NCBI GenBank assembly: GCA_029204225.1
Contig: CM055110.1
Span: 22,338,881 to 22,402,880, forward strand
DNA length: 64,000 nucleotides
Direction of reading: 5' to 3'
From: Diphasiastrum complanatum
Taxonomy: Eukaryota > Streptophyta > Lycopodiopsida > Lycopodiales > Lycopodiaceae
Shown here: one piece after another, positions 44,101 through 57,800 of the stretch
Numbering within the stretch: the first letter of the stretch is position 1
Layout of the letters: each line of letters begins with the position of its first letter
Made by a program: the position numbers and the translations under genes
Notes under the pieces: model-generated
Told to the model about the DNA's origin: nothing
What the model saw: the letters and a program-made list of their open reading frames with translations, nothing else
Databases searched by the model: none

Positions 44101-47100
44101 ACAGCCTCCAATCAATATAAAAAATGGACAGCAAATTGGTGACGAAAGGTGTCGAAAATGATGAGGTAGAAGGCGCTGGACAACAGCTACCAAATTTGCA
44201 AAAACAATGAAAATCTACTGAAAAAATCGACGAAAGTGATGGGTAGTAGGGCGCTGGACAGCCACCACCAATCTGCAAAACAAATGACGGAGAAAATCTA
44301 TGGAAGTGATGGGTGGTAGGGCGCTGGACAGCCACCAACAAATTTGCAGGAAAGTGCTCTGATACCAAGTTACAAGCTAAGATTCACTAGCTATGCTAGA
44401 AAGCAGGACTTAAGCTAGAAAGCAAGAAGAAAGAATGCTTAAGAAGGCTAAAGAGGAGCAATCATGATAAACTGAATAAAGGAATACAATGCTGCCCTAC
44501 ATATACCCTCTCCCTGAATCAAATAGAGGTTTAAAAAAAAGGGAAGGAATAGGATTTGGAGGGAAAATAGTGTGCCTTTGTCACATGTACTTTGAATCCC
44601 TTGCCCAATGTAAATGGTAAATTGTAATTATTAAATTGTAAATGGCTAAGTCATCGGCCTGTTGAGACAACTGTAAATTGCAATGTAAATATCTGTCATA
44701 GTGACTAAATCCGAGATGGCCAAGGGGGTACTGGGTCTCATGAGAGTCTGCTGGACTGACCTCCTAAAAAGTAGGAAGGGTTAACCGGTCAACGTGACAC
44801 GTGTCATATGCTCACTGGGACACTTGGTCCAGTTCATGAGTGACACTTGTCGGACGGTCAATGGACGGGTCAACAGGACATGTGTCATATGCTCATTGGG
44901 GCACTTGGTCCAATGCACGAGTGACACGTGTCAGACTGTCCACCTACTAGCTTGCCTATGTGTTAGGGTACTGCCAAGTGGCAAGTGTGCTGTGCATGGA
45001 GTTTGCCATGTGTCGACGTTAGGATGTGTCAGGGTTAAGGGGTGCTTGAGGGGATATAGGGTGAGCCTTGTCAGGCATTCCTCATTATGATTATGATTAT
45101 GGTATTCCTATGCAGCTATGGTTGGGAGGAGACTTGCACCAGAGCTCTCATGTTTGCTTGTTGATCTATGTACATTTGCTTGAGATTAATAAAGTGACGG
45201 ATTTGCTGGGTAATTCTGTGTATTTACTTAGGGTTTGTGAGCTTGTTTGCAACAGCCTTCCCAATAGGAGGACCCCCACTTCAAATCAACGTGACCAAGT
45301 CCTAAAAATATGACCAAATAGGGCCCAAGGCTAGTATATGAATAAAAAGGGCCCTTAGGCCTGCTTATGCATAATAACGAATAAAAGAATGGATGCGACG
45401 AATGTAATGAGCCAAGTCCATAACTTTAATGAAATGGAAAGCTAAAGTTTTAAGTCATGTGACCTTGAATTTGAAAAAAGTCTCATCTCTTCTATAAAGT
45501 GCTCACAACAGGATTCTAGTCGAAGCATACCATACAAAGCAACAACACATGGGAACCGGTGGAGGTTAAACCAACCCAACCAAACCTAGATTGTACGGAT
45601 CTAGCCCCCAAGCTATGGATCAATCAGAGTCATGGAAAGAGGAGTCACACCAGCAGCATGTAGCTACTAATCACAAATCAAGCTTACACTAATGAGAGCC
45701 CAGCAGGTATACTTATACCCTCCAAGGCCCATGCACCACTAGTAGTGCACTGTGACACCTCACTGGTCACCTCTGCAGCCTATCTGGGCCACGTCATCTA
45801 GTTCCCTAATGACTCACTGATAGACCCATACCAACTCCACCACCATGTGTTTAGGCCTACAACCATTAATTATGACCATGTACACATAAGGGCCCCAATT
45901 CCCATATAGTCACAATTAACTTACGGGTTGTTGGTCTACCGGTCCCTAGCGTGGACACGCTACCCGAGACCAGTCATGGGCATGACATATTCCTTCTTCT
46001 AACACTCATACTTCATTGTCTACCGAGGAAGTTCTTCGTAAGTTTCATGGACAGTGTGTTAGTTCGTATGTGGATAACTCCGCACACGCTTTTGTATTTG
46101 TTTGCAAATTATTTTATTTGGAATCGTTCTCGGATGAAGTCCTGTCCTCAACAGGAATTTGTAGCGCTTCTCTTCTTTCTAGTATGAGTGCAGTAAAAAT
46201 TCATCAAGATTTTTGTCGTTCTTATAACTTTAATGGTTACCCAAATCTTCCATTTTTGTAGGCTGCCTGGAAATTTCATAAGACTCCCAAAAGTCCTAGA
46301 TTTATTGCAGCAGCTTGTAAAACTGCGCTAACTGACCTTTCTAAGTGGTCAAGTAATTAATAACTTTGAAGACTTGCTTCCTTTTTTTTAATGAACATTG
46401 GATAAACTTACTTAAGGATGCATATGTTCTTGTAAATTGTGGTTGGATTTTGAATGATTCCATTGATATCATAAAAGTAATAAAGTTCTCAATGCTTCTC
46501 ATGCAATAGAAGAAAAGCCTCAACATATGCCTCTATAAATCTATGACTTGTCAACACCATAAACTTAAAGCAATCTGGAAGGTTTGAAGTTTCGTATTGA
46601 TAAGCTAATTTGAGACATTTTTAGCAATAAACTAAAGGACACTTGATGCAAAGCTTTGAAAGTAAAAAAAAGTGCTTTGTGTTGTGAGTTTTGCTGGCTG
46701 AAGAACAAAAATGAAGATGTCGACTCAAAGAAGAAAAGATTCACTGAAATTGTTGAAGTTGATGATGTTTGTTCTTGGCTGCACTTCCTCTTAAATAATT
46801 TACATATTTCTATATGTGATTCACTTTTCCAACAAAGGATAGGTGTTCCCATGGGCACTAAATGTGTTCATCTAACAAACTTTCATCCTCTCTTATTGAT
46901 TTGAATCTATGCAGAGATTAGTTTCTTGTGGTACTTTTCCTATCCTATTGCATAAACTAACCCATGCTAGAAGATTCGTCGATGACTTGTTTGCTTCTGA
47001 TCTTCCTGATTTTGGTAGCTTTTCATATATAGAGCCTAACGTTTTTGGTGGAAGAATCTATCCTAAATATTTATGGGAACTTAATTATATAGCTAGTGAT

Positions 47101-50100
47101 GATAAGTGCAAATTTTTTCGACCATTTTATAAGCCAGATTAGGACTAATTCGTTGGTTGATATTTTGAAAAGGTTGTAGTCACAATACAATAACATTAAC
47201 ATAATTTGCATGCCTCATATTCCTTGAAGTACTTTTGATTTTTTTAAATATGGAGTGATCACTTCTCAGTTCTATAGGTTTTCTTGTCTTTATACCAGTA
47301 AATATGTGTTTGTAAACCAAGGAAGCTGCTTAATTATTTTGTTACTCCATAAGGGTTACTTGTTTAAGAAGATCATGAAAAAAGTTTGAACTATTTTAGA
47401 CTCTTATGGTTTTGTCTTTGGTATCTCAGCTTTTGAAGTGTTTAAATGATTGATCAAAGGTTCCAAAAAGGGGGGGAGCTTAGGAGCCCACTTTGTTCTA
47501 GTATTTGGGCTTTGTCTATGTCTGTATTTTGAACAATTTTAGCAGGTCTGCATAGAAGCCTTTGTCTGTTCTTATTGCAGTTTAGCTCAACTTTTTTACA
47601 GTTGCCCTGAAAAAACTTCAAGGAGAAGCAAAAAAATTGAAGGAAAAATATAGAAAGCAAAAAACAAAACAAAAATGAAAAAAATCTGCATTTCAGAAAA
47701 CCCTAACCCAAAATTCTTGACAAACATTGGCTTTACTATTGTTAGGCCTAGAATAGCATTTGAAAGATGAATGACCAGTTTCGCCACAATGTCTACAAGC
47801 TACTCTAGGATTAGCCCAACGTTTATCAAGAGTATGTCCTGGCTTTTTACAATAGTTGCAAAAAGATTTCTTTGACTTAGGCTCAGATGATTCCACTTTG
47901 GAATCTTTATTGTTCGGATCTTGCATGCTTGTAGCTTGAAACTGGTTTCCACGTCATTTGGCCTTGCCCTTTCCTTTCTTTGCATATAAAGCTTTAGCTC
48001 CTCCTTGAGAAGGTGAGCTTCCTTGCCGCACGAGATACTCCTCTTGAAGGCTTTGAATGGCCTCTTCAAAGGATTTACTTGTAAGAACAGGTCGCATGTA
48101 GATGTAGGAGGGTGGTAGTGCTCGTAGCAGGTACGTAAGTTTCTCCTCCTTGGGAGTTATTCTACCTGCACTTTGTAGAGCACTAAACAAAGATTGTAAC
48201 TTGAAAAGAAAAGTATTACAATCTGAAATTCCATCCCACTTTAAACTAGTAAGTTGCTCAAACAGATGTAAGATTTGAGTTTGTGATTTGGACTCAAATC
48301 TTCGAGCAAGTTCATCCCACATCTCCTTTGCTGTAGCAGAATCGGCAGCAGTGAGAAAGATATCTTCCGAAATGGTTTGGGAAATAATTACTTTAGCTTT
48401 CAAATCTGCATGCAACCAGGCATAAAGATCTTTTAAATCTTCTTCATAAGCTGCTGTATTTATTACATCAGGTACATGCGGTTTGGGAATAGTCCCATCA
48501 ACAGAAGGCCTCAGCTTCTCAGCTTGCAGGATCAGTCGAGTCTTTGATCTCCATGCAGGGTAGTTGGATCCATCTAGGATCGTTATTTTCGCATGAAAAG
48601 TAGAAGTAGAAGCCATTGCTCTGATACCACTGTTATAAAATTGAAAACAGAGATAGAAAGGATCATTAAATCGAGGTTTACCAACCTAGGAATCCTTGAT
48701 GGTGTTCTACAACTCAAAATAGATCAAAATCAGCAACATGCAATCAGCATGCCAGCAAATACAGTGACATGCAATCAACATGCAAGCAAATACAGTGACA
48801 TGCAATCAACATGCAAGCAACTGTGGAAACATGCAAGCAATCTGAGGAATTCTAGAGGCATGCATGCAACATGCATGGACTAGTACTTGCACATGCAAAC
48901 GGAATTTGCTAGCAAATTGTAATTTTGCCGACATGCAATGAATAGATCAAACTTTCAAAGTAATCTGATCTGCTGGCTATGGAGGGCAGCGAGCAAGATG
49001 AAGAGGATGCGAGCAGAAATTTGCATAAAACTCCTGTCAGAATCTTGCTACACAAACTAAAATGGTAGTACATGCTGTAAGGAGCATTCTTGCTGTCCAT
49101 GAATTTCCAGCAAGAAGAACTATACATCAGCAAGAATACAAAGCAATAAATCAGATCCAACAACACACCAATCTAGGATAGCATTACACTAGCATTAATT
49201 AGCAAGAGATTCTACCACAAAAAACAAATTTCAAGAGCATATGTGAGAAGAAATCTCTCTCTCTCCAAAAGTGCGCCCATCTAGGCGGAGGAGGTATCAT
49301 TTATAGATTGGAAACAAATGATATGTGATGTACATGGCTTCCGATTGTCAAAAGTAGGTGAAATAGGTGTCCCACATGCTAAGCATGCATTTTCCCTCTT
49401 CATGCAATGATTTGCCTTGGTCCATAAGTTTCCTATATAAGAAAAATGCGCCCTCCTACAACATGAGAAAATTCATATGGTTCCAACATATAGTTGGTAG
49501 CATGTAAAATTGCCCTTAGGGCCCCATGTACAACTTATGGGCCTACTTAAGGTTTTAAAACCTTTACAATAAATTTTTATAATGTTTACAAACTTGGTAA
49601 GCCTATTTCAACTTTGAGAGAATACAACGCAAATTAAAATTGTGTGGCGCTAAAATACATGGTGAAATTGATCAAACTTAAACCATAACACTCATAATAG
49701 ACAGGGCATCTGAATAGGAAATGCTCCTCTGACTCCACCTCACCTAATGTGCAGATCTGACAAAGTCTGCTCATATGAGGGATTCCCTGGAATCGCCCTG
49801 TCTTCACATATAGCTAGTGTGAGGAGACTCGGAACTGACCCAATGTAAAATGAAGGTAGTGTGAAAGCCCGCTATCCAGATAACGAGGCAAAACTGGGAC
49901 CCCAACATTGTTGAGCTCTAGGAAACTGGAGCGATAGAAGTCCGGTTTGACCCCCAAGGGCCCCTGCCAAGTCACTCGAGAATATGCACGATAAATAACC
50001 CCCCTGATATACTTATGCGAACCCACTGGAAGATCAAAAATGTCAATGTCGTATATGCGTAGAAGACGAGAAGCCTGGGAGTACCATGATAACTGATGAC

Positions 50101-53100
50101 CCTGAAAATGAAGCTACTGAGAAGAGAGAAGAGCTTTGCGTGGATAGCGTGAAACTGAAAGACTCATCACTCTCTGGATGTATGTTATCAACCTGAAAAT
50201 AGCCTCAACTCATAGTGGAATGACGACAAACTCAACAAGTATAACCTGGTGGAACAGATGGTTTGGCCTCGATCATGCGTGCAAGCATACTGATCTATAA
50301 ACGTGAGATACTAGTCCACTCTGACTCTGGAATTCCAGTTTACCAAGCCTCTGCTGCATACATAGCTGTGGGTGCAACAATAGTATCAAAGAGGTTGCAC
50401 TTACTCGGGGCATCCCGAATGTGGTTCCTGAAACAAAATCGCTCAAGACTAACCAAAGCAGCATGCCCCTTCCGTAGTCTAGCTGTGGCTGCATGTCTCA
50501 TACTGAAAGCAGGACCAGTGAAGGAAGTCCCCAAGTAAGTGTAAGAGGATACCACCTCAAGTGTTTGTCCCCCTAGTGTGAACAACTGTTGCTGCATAAA
50601 GGTCCTGGAGGTATTAAAGATCATAACATTGGTTTTCCTGGTATGCACAGTCAAACCAAATAAGTCTTCAAAAACCTGTAGTGTATCCAGATGCCGCTGC
50701 AATCCCTCACCAGATCCAAAAAGCAAGGCCACATCATCAACATAAAGCAGAATAGAAATGAGTATATCACCAAGCCTGCATCCAATGCCACCATCATGAT
50801 TGATGGCCCGCTCAAGCTCATCAATATACAAACCAAAGAGTGTAGGAGAGAGGGAACAACCCTGCTTCACCCCAATAGTACTCCTGACGCTCTCTGAGAG
50901 GCCCTCATCTGATCTGAAGCATCCCCAAACCTGTTCATAGAGTGCCATGATAGCCAATATGGTATCAGTGGAAAAATCAAGATCTCGCAGCCTCTGAATA
51001 AGCAGATGACGTGGGATAGAGTCAAACGCTTTCCGGAAATCCACAAAGCAGCAATACTTTCTCACGTCTAGATCTAGCTTCCTCAATAACAACACGAAGA
51101 GTGAACACATGATTAGTAGTAGAGTGCTGCTTCCTGAAGCCGGCCTGTCCCAAAGCATGTAACCTCCGTGTCTCTGCCTCACAACTGACCGCTGATTGAA
51201 GGATGTTTAGCCACAACATGCCTAATCATAATGGTACGATAGTTGTCCAGTTTCATGGGGTCACCACTCTTGTGGATGGGATGGATGATGTTAGTACACC
51301 ATGTAGGGGGAAATCCAGAGATTACGGCCTGCTTAAGGAGTGAGCCTAAAATAGGTGAGAGAGTGTCAGTAGCATGAATCAAGAGTTCGGATTTCAGATC
51401 CTCGACATCCCGAGCACGGTGACTCTTCAGTTTCTCAAGGGCAAGGGAGACCATGGTAGGCGTAAAGATGGAGAAAGTGGAGGGACGGGGAGATATAACA
51501 ATCGGATCAATGGGAAAAGTATAAAGTAAGGTGGCATACTCAGTCCAACTACGTAAATCTCTCAGTAGTGGGGGTGGGGCATGGGGGATGAACTCACGCC
51601 AAAAAGCACCAGATGAGGAAAGAAGATCCACCAGGCGTTTCCCTTCGGAAGCTTCGTATATACGTTTGTTATAACGACAAGTATAGCTATATAGGTGTTT
51701 GAGATGCCGAAGGTGGGGGGATTGTGCAGATTGAAGGTGAAGTTGTTTACATATATCGTCATACCAGGGTTGGTGAGGATGATGAGACTCATGTACGTGG
51801 ATTTCCTACGATGTTTGTCTGGGAAGGCCATAGAGGCAGCAATTTGAAGAGCTATAGTAAGGAAAGATGCCTGGGAATGTAGTGGGCTATCAAAGGGAAA
51901 ATTACGGAGTATGGAGGAGAGAGCATCTTGGTAGAGAGGATTGTAAGCATTATTGAACTTGTAAACTGGGGCGCGTTCCATATGAGAAGGATTAGAAGGA
52001 GAGAGGTTGAACGTTGAGTCCAAATTAATGGAAAGAAATGAATGGTCAGATAATGTGGTGGGGGAAACAATAAAGTCAGATAGAAAGGGTATAAGAGATG
52101 GTGACCCCATAAAATAGTCCACGACACACTGTCCACCACTATAGGGGTGGCAAGTATAGTCTCTAGAAGTCGGCCAGTAAGATAAGTAAGCCATTAAAAA
52201 TGGCAAGCTCGTGGGCCTCACCCAATAGCAGAAAATACTCCCCATATGAAGAGACCGGGCCGCCAGCATCAGCAGATATCCTGTCAATCCCCATATCCAT
52301 ACTATCCATGGCGTGTATCCTCAAAGGATCATCAGTAATCGTATGAAACTCTGTCTGTCTAGATGAGGTCCTGGAAATCTCCAGCCAGAGGTATGTAACC
52401 ATGCTCAAAATAAAGAAGAATATCTGAAGAGAGATTGACATATGGGGAACCAGTGCTATCAGCAAAACTAGAGGACTCTGGAGAAAAATAACAGAGTGCC
52501 ATATACAAAATCCTTGTCAAGCCCAATACTCCAACTAGGAAGTCGAAGCCATAGGTAACATGTATGATCATCCTGTTGAACCAGATCCATGATAGGCTGT
52601 AATTAATCCCTGTTTAGGCATGCTATACAACTAGAACCTCTGTCCCCCACCGACCTAGTCTCTAGGCGAAAAACGGAAAACCATCTGAAGCCCTGAAACT
52701 CCGGTAGTCCCCTAAATTGACTCTCAAGAATATCCCCCTGTGCGATAAAGCCTGCTAAATCTCCTGCTGCTGATGAAGAATGAATGCCATTACAGTTCCA
52801 TAGCCTGATACGAAGGTGAGGTGGATGTAGGTGGCGCGGGTGAAATGGATGGGGTCTCGAGCTGCTCCCACGCCCGAGAGCCCCAGCTTCCTAGGCGCTG
52901 GAGGTAGATGGCCCTCGATCCAAATACTGAACCTGCCCATCTCGATAAATAGCAAAACGTCCTGATGCTTTAGCTTCTTGAAAATTTTTCTTGCGTTCCT
53001 GGACTTGGATATAGGTAAGATCCTCATCCAAGAAAATCCGTGTGCCTTTTAAGTTTAAGCTTAAGTCTCGGTATTTTGGTTCTTTCCTCTTTTGATTCGA

Positions 53101-54606
53101 GACGGATAATGAGAGTAGAATTGTCATTCTTGGTGCGCCATGCCTTATCCTAACCATTGGTATTGAAACTCAGCGTAGTATCTAAAAAGGATTTTGCCTC
53201 TTTCATAGCATCTTGAGTGTTGAGAACACCACGAACTCGGACATTAAGAGCTTTGAAATCACGTAGTTTTTCCTCAGAGATAGTAGTTGAGATAACAGTA
53301 GACATATGAGCAGCATTACCTTCATCTTTTGGAAACAATGAATCCCAGGATTTCGTGGCCTCCTTGTGTTTGCTCAAGTGTCGCACTAAGTCATTAATTT
53401 ATTTTATCGTTGGGATGGCATTCCCTCCAAAGCCTGAATTTTCTGCTTGAGAACCCTGTTATCCTGAAGCAACGTGGACATTGACAATTTAAGTTGTTGT
53501 ACTTCGAGTCTGAGCGCATCCACCTCTGCTTTTAGATACCCTTCAAACGCCTTTCTTGGAGTGTAGATGTCATCTTCGACAATCTTGGTCAGTGTTACAG
53601 ATGATTAGGAAACAGGTACAACTACAACTTCATTGGCAACTGGCTGCAAAATGAATTTCCCATACGCATCGGAGGTGTTATTACGGGTATTCGTAGCAGG
53701 GATGACTATTTCAGGAGTGATAGAGACAGATGTATTGCCCACGTTAGAGGTTGGACAGTCAATGATGGAGGCCAATGAACTGCCAGACAAGGAAGTTGTG
53801 TTGGCAGCAGCAGTACTGCTCACGGTGGGGGCAGCACATGTAGACGTACTGGTGATGGAAATGCTAGAAACAACGCTGGAGGCAGGTTCATAGGCATTAG
53901 AGGAAGTTTGAGCTCAAAAAGGGTCGCATATGAATTCGTGCCAAGATCTCTTTTGCATTTTGTCACTATTTTCAACCAATATCTTTGAATCGCTATAACT
54001 TTTTAGTAGTAGCTCAGAAGTATGACATGTAATATATCATTGGAAAGCGCTTGACGTGCGCTTTTGAACGCACCAATTTTCGTTGCATTCTGATATGGCA
54101 ATAAAAAGTTATGCCATTTTAGTGTAGACTCAAAATGTGACTCAAAGAAGTAACGTTACGTTAAAGCCACTATGTCAAAAAACTATTGGGCCACATGTAC
54201 AAAAGAAGTGAATAAAAGTGAATAAAAAATGAAAAAGGAATCTTGAGAAAAGGCCCTTTTTGTGTTTAAACTTCTTCTAATGCAGGGTCTGAAGCATCGA
54301 TGAGGAAATGGAAGTGCTGGAGGCAGAATCAGAAGCGCTGGAGGCAGGGTTTGGAGCAGCGATGGAGGAGACGGAGACGCCCGATTCAGGTGTGTGGGTG
54401 ATGGAGACGGGGCTGGGGACAAAAATGGAGCGAGGTGGGGAGCGTGGGGAGTTAGCTCCCCCCCTCGTACGTGAAGCCATTGGAGCCAACACACCTTCCT
54501 ATTAGATTCTGGCACACTTTGGAGAGAATTCAGTGCACTTTTCCAGCTTCAGTGCAAGAAAGATTAACGTTTAGGTAGCCATCAGCAAGGGGGAGGAGCG
54601 CTGGCC

Positions 54607-54667
<61 letters not shown>

Positions 54668-54779
54668 GTTGAAAAACGATTCTCTGTGGTTGAAAAATGT
54701 TTCATTTAAGGTTTAGTATGGTTCAGAATGATTCAGCAGGGTTTTTGTTCAGCATGGTTTTTGTTTAGTTTGTTGTGAT

Positions 54780-54830
<51 letters not shown>

Positions 54831-57800
54831 GGGGAGAGGGAGAAGGAGAATCAGAGAGAAATACTTGATGAAGACCTTGGCTATGTTGATCCTCGAGCAA
54901 GCAACTGGACTTTTTGCTACTTATCAAAAACCCCATAGCGGAGTTATTTCTAGTTGATTGTGATCCTCAACCAAGCAACTGAACCATGCCTTGATCTATA
55001 AAAAGTCTCATCATAGGATCTAATGAAATAGGTTTTGTATTTTTGCAACATATTTCTTCGTTTATTCTTATTGCAAAAAACACTTATCATCTTCAATATG
55101 CAGGCAATGCTTACACCAAACATCTGGAGCGCAGTTAGATCTTTGAAATCTTTACGACCTCATGCTGCACCAAGAATTAGTTATCCTTGTAAGTCTTTGA
55201 ATTGCACACACAAATGCCATGTGATTGTAAGGCAAAGAAAATAGTTTGCTGGTAAATATTTTGAAGTTATCATTATCTAGAGTGATCGAAGGTATTGCGC
55301 ATTATATTTTGATAGTTGAATGGGTTGCCCATCGCATTCACAAGGTCACATTATTGCTTATTTCTTAGCTTGAAGTATAACATGTAAGAATGTTTCTCTC
55401 GTTGTAGCTTTTGTAATGAATGCCAAGCGATATGTGCTAGCTTAAAGTTCCTATTAGAAGAGCTGTGTATTTTTTAGTGCAGTCTATGGTCAATATTTAG
55501 GATTCTAATTTCTAACCACGATTCCACAAATAAGGATATGCATATTATATGTGATTGAAACAATTGCTAAAATTCGACTGTCCTTAAGCATAACATTAAC
55601 AAAAATATGGTGGGTTCATGGCAGTGCCTAGCATTCCTAACAATGGCTATTTGTTCTCCGAAATTGTAGGAGAGTTCCATGAAATAAGATCATCTGTAAG
55701 TACTATCTACTATTAATATCTCGGATTTGGATGTTAAATGATTTTTTTCTTTGATGTCGTCATTTGTGGAAATTTTCAAGTTTATCCTGGGTTTTTTGCC
55801 TCTTAATCTTTTGTTCAATATGGGCATACCGAAGAGATCATAGAGAAGGATATAAATTATTAGCTTGTTTTTGTTTGGGTATTCGCCATTCCCAAGGAGG
55901 TCATTGTGTCAAGCTTGTGTAATTCACCTGCATTTAGTTATATCTGAGATAGAATTTTTTAGCTGGGGATGATGTGTATCTAATACTAGTTAGTGAGGTT
56001 AAACTTTCATTTGAGACTTTGCATGTCATCTGCTGATCAATAAATCCATCCAGAAATCTTTCGACTTTAATCGTAGTGAAAACTGGGTATGATTCTTGCT
56101 AGCCTGTAAGGCATGATTGTAAATTGTGCATCGGCAGATACTATGTAACTATTGGTAAAATATTCTGCAACAAGTACACAAAGCAGACCTAACTTGGGGC
56201 AAAGATAAATCTAATAAAGCTTCTGACATAAATCAATTTTGACATAGCTCTACCTTTAATATGCCATTTATTCCATATTCTTTGCTTCATGTTTTTGTAG
56301 GAAATTTGACGATGTGTCTGTGTTATGCTCCCGTTATGCTAATCAGATTCTAATCCATTGCTCACTCTCTACGTACTTGTGTTTAAAAACCATTGCAGAT
56401 ATGTGATCTAGTTGCTATTGCAAGGCTCCTAAATGCCACCTTAGTATTGCCTGTGCTGCGTGAAGTTACTGATGCCAAAGGAATCAGGTTTGATGCTCTT
56501 CCAGAAAGGAATTCTAGTGTTCAGCTGTATCACTACGGAAGTGATTTCTCTATATTACCAAAGGTCTCATTGAGAGCCCATGATGTTCGTGTTCAGAATT
56601 TTTTCGTGCTGATACATGTACCAGGAAGGTCGTTATTCTCCACTTCTGTTGACTTCTCTGGGTGCACATTTCTTTGTGTACGTTTTGTGCAGCTCCAAGT
56701 TTGAGGGATTCAACTACATCTACAATGAGAAGCATTTCATTTCTTCTCTTGCAGATGATGTGCACATAGTTAAGAAACTTCCAAATAGATTTATACTGGA
56801 GGAAAATCATCCTTTAATGAAGATACCGTCAGACTCAGCTACGCCTGAATTTTACCTGCTACATGTTTTGCCCAAACTGAAAAAGAAAGGAGCTATCGGC
56901 TTGCTAGTTTCTGGTGGTGGATGCTTGCAGGTACCCTTCTCAGGCCAGTGATGATATATGCAGCTATAGTTTTGTTTTTATTCTTGTGAATCAAAGAGTT
57001 CAAAATATGGTATCGGCTAAAGTGCACCGAATACCTTTGTAATGTGCTCCACTCAAACCATTTTTAGCAGAATTTGTTAACAGCAGAACTTGCGGAGTAC
57101 CAAAGGCTTCGTTGTAGGGTTGCCTTCCATGCACTTCGGTTTCGACGTGAAATACAAGATCTTGCTTCAAAAATGTTGCAGAGGTATGGTTCTACCTAGT
57201 TGATTAAAGACAAAGGTCATATGTGAAATGCTTATTAGATTTTTGTCATCGTGCAAGTTTTCTTCACAGAAGCTGGTAGTAAGGTGCAACAAGGTCTTTT
57301 TTTCGTGCTGAACTGCCATATATACCAGGGAAAAATATTCCTTTTTGTAACTGCTTTTGCATTTGTTGATTTGGAAGGACAGGTTGCAGCGTACAGGATT
57401 TCCATATCTTGCCATTCACGTTGGTTTGGAAAGAGATTCACTGGCTTATCATGGGTGTGCTGAGCTCTTCCAGGTAAGGCTTACATTGACTGATGCAGTG
57501 ACCCCATAGCATTGTAATTTCCACCTTGGTACATGTTTCCTCATTTACAGCTCTACAAAACCCTTTTATATGCACCTTGGCTTATGGAGCGTGGGGTGGT
57601 TATTGGACTTTATTTTTCCTTGATGCTTGTCTGATGAACTTTTTTTTAATGTGCATTGGTAAGTTCTCATACATAACAAAGGTAGTTGGAAATTCTACGT
57701 GTACCTAATAGTTTAGTAAGTTTTGAATATGCTGTGCCGTTAACTATATTCTGATCCATTATTAACTCTTGTTATATCCATGAAGTTTGAAGGTCTCTCT

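Larger units (their letters stand above)
38847..45425 (-). mobile_element. Ty3/gypsy 'gypsy-2', non-autonomous, AG...CT LTRs
   Basis: Two LTRs, perfect 5-bp target duplication TTAAT (38,842-38,846 and 45,426-45,430), Met-tRNA primer site, polypurine tract, gag, protease, truncated RT and a chromodomain remnant. RT catalytic region, RNase H and most of integrase are deleted. The right LTR holds a solo LTR of another family, and a related LTR lies between leader and gag. Confidence 0.88.
38080..47455 (+). mobile_element. Probable Penelope-like RT element, split by gypsy-2
   Basis: Degraded RT element on the + strand of intron 1. The N-terminal part at about 38,450-38,846 ('[20 protein letters not shown]', '[13 protein letters not shown]') continues after the gypsy-2 insertion at 45,431 ('[16 protein letters not shown]') and, after another ~510-bp insert, at about 46,006. 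The left limit is approximate. Classification rests on RT motifs and is not certain. Confidence 0.58.
49691..54480 (-). mobile_element. LINE-1 (non-LTR retrotransposon), 3' end cut by copia-3
   Basis: Minus-strand LINE with ORF1, AP endonuclease region, RT and zinc-binding C-terminus over 4.8 kb. The 5' end is near 54,480 (ORF1 'MASRTRGG'). The 3' end is lost at the copia-3 LTR. Another copy's RT is at 1-293 and another ORF1 at 57,787-58,934. Confidence 0.8.

Noticed and set aside
43516-44193. 225-codon minus-strand frame
   Set aside because: Produced by the ~75-bp tandem repeats; repeated 'CCPAPYY' is a translation of the repeat unit.
48720-48840. CRISPR-like spaced repeats
   Set aside because: Only three units, spacers are not unique, eukaryotic LTR context.
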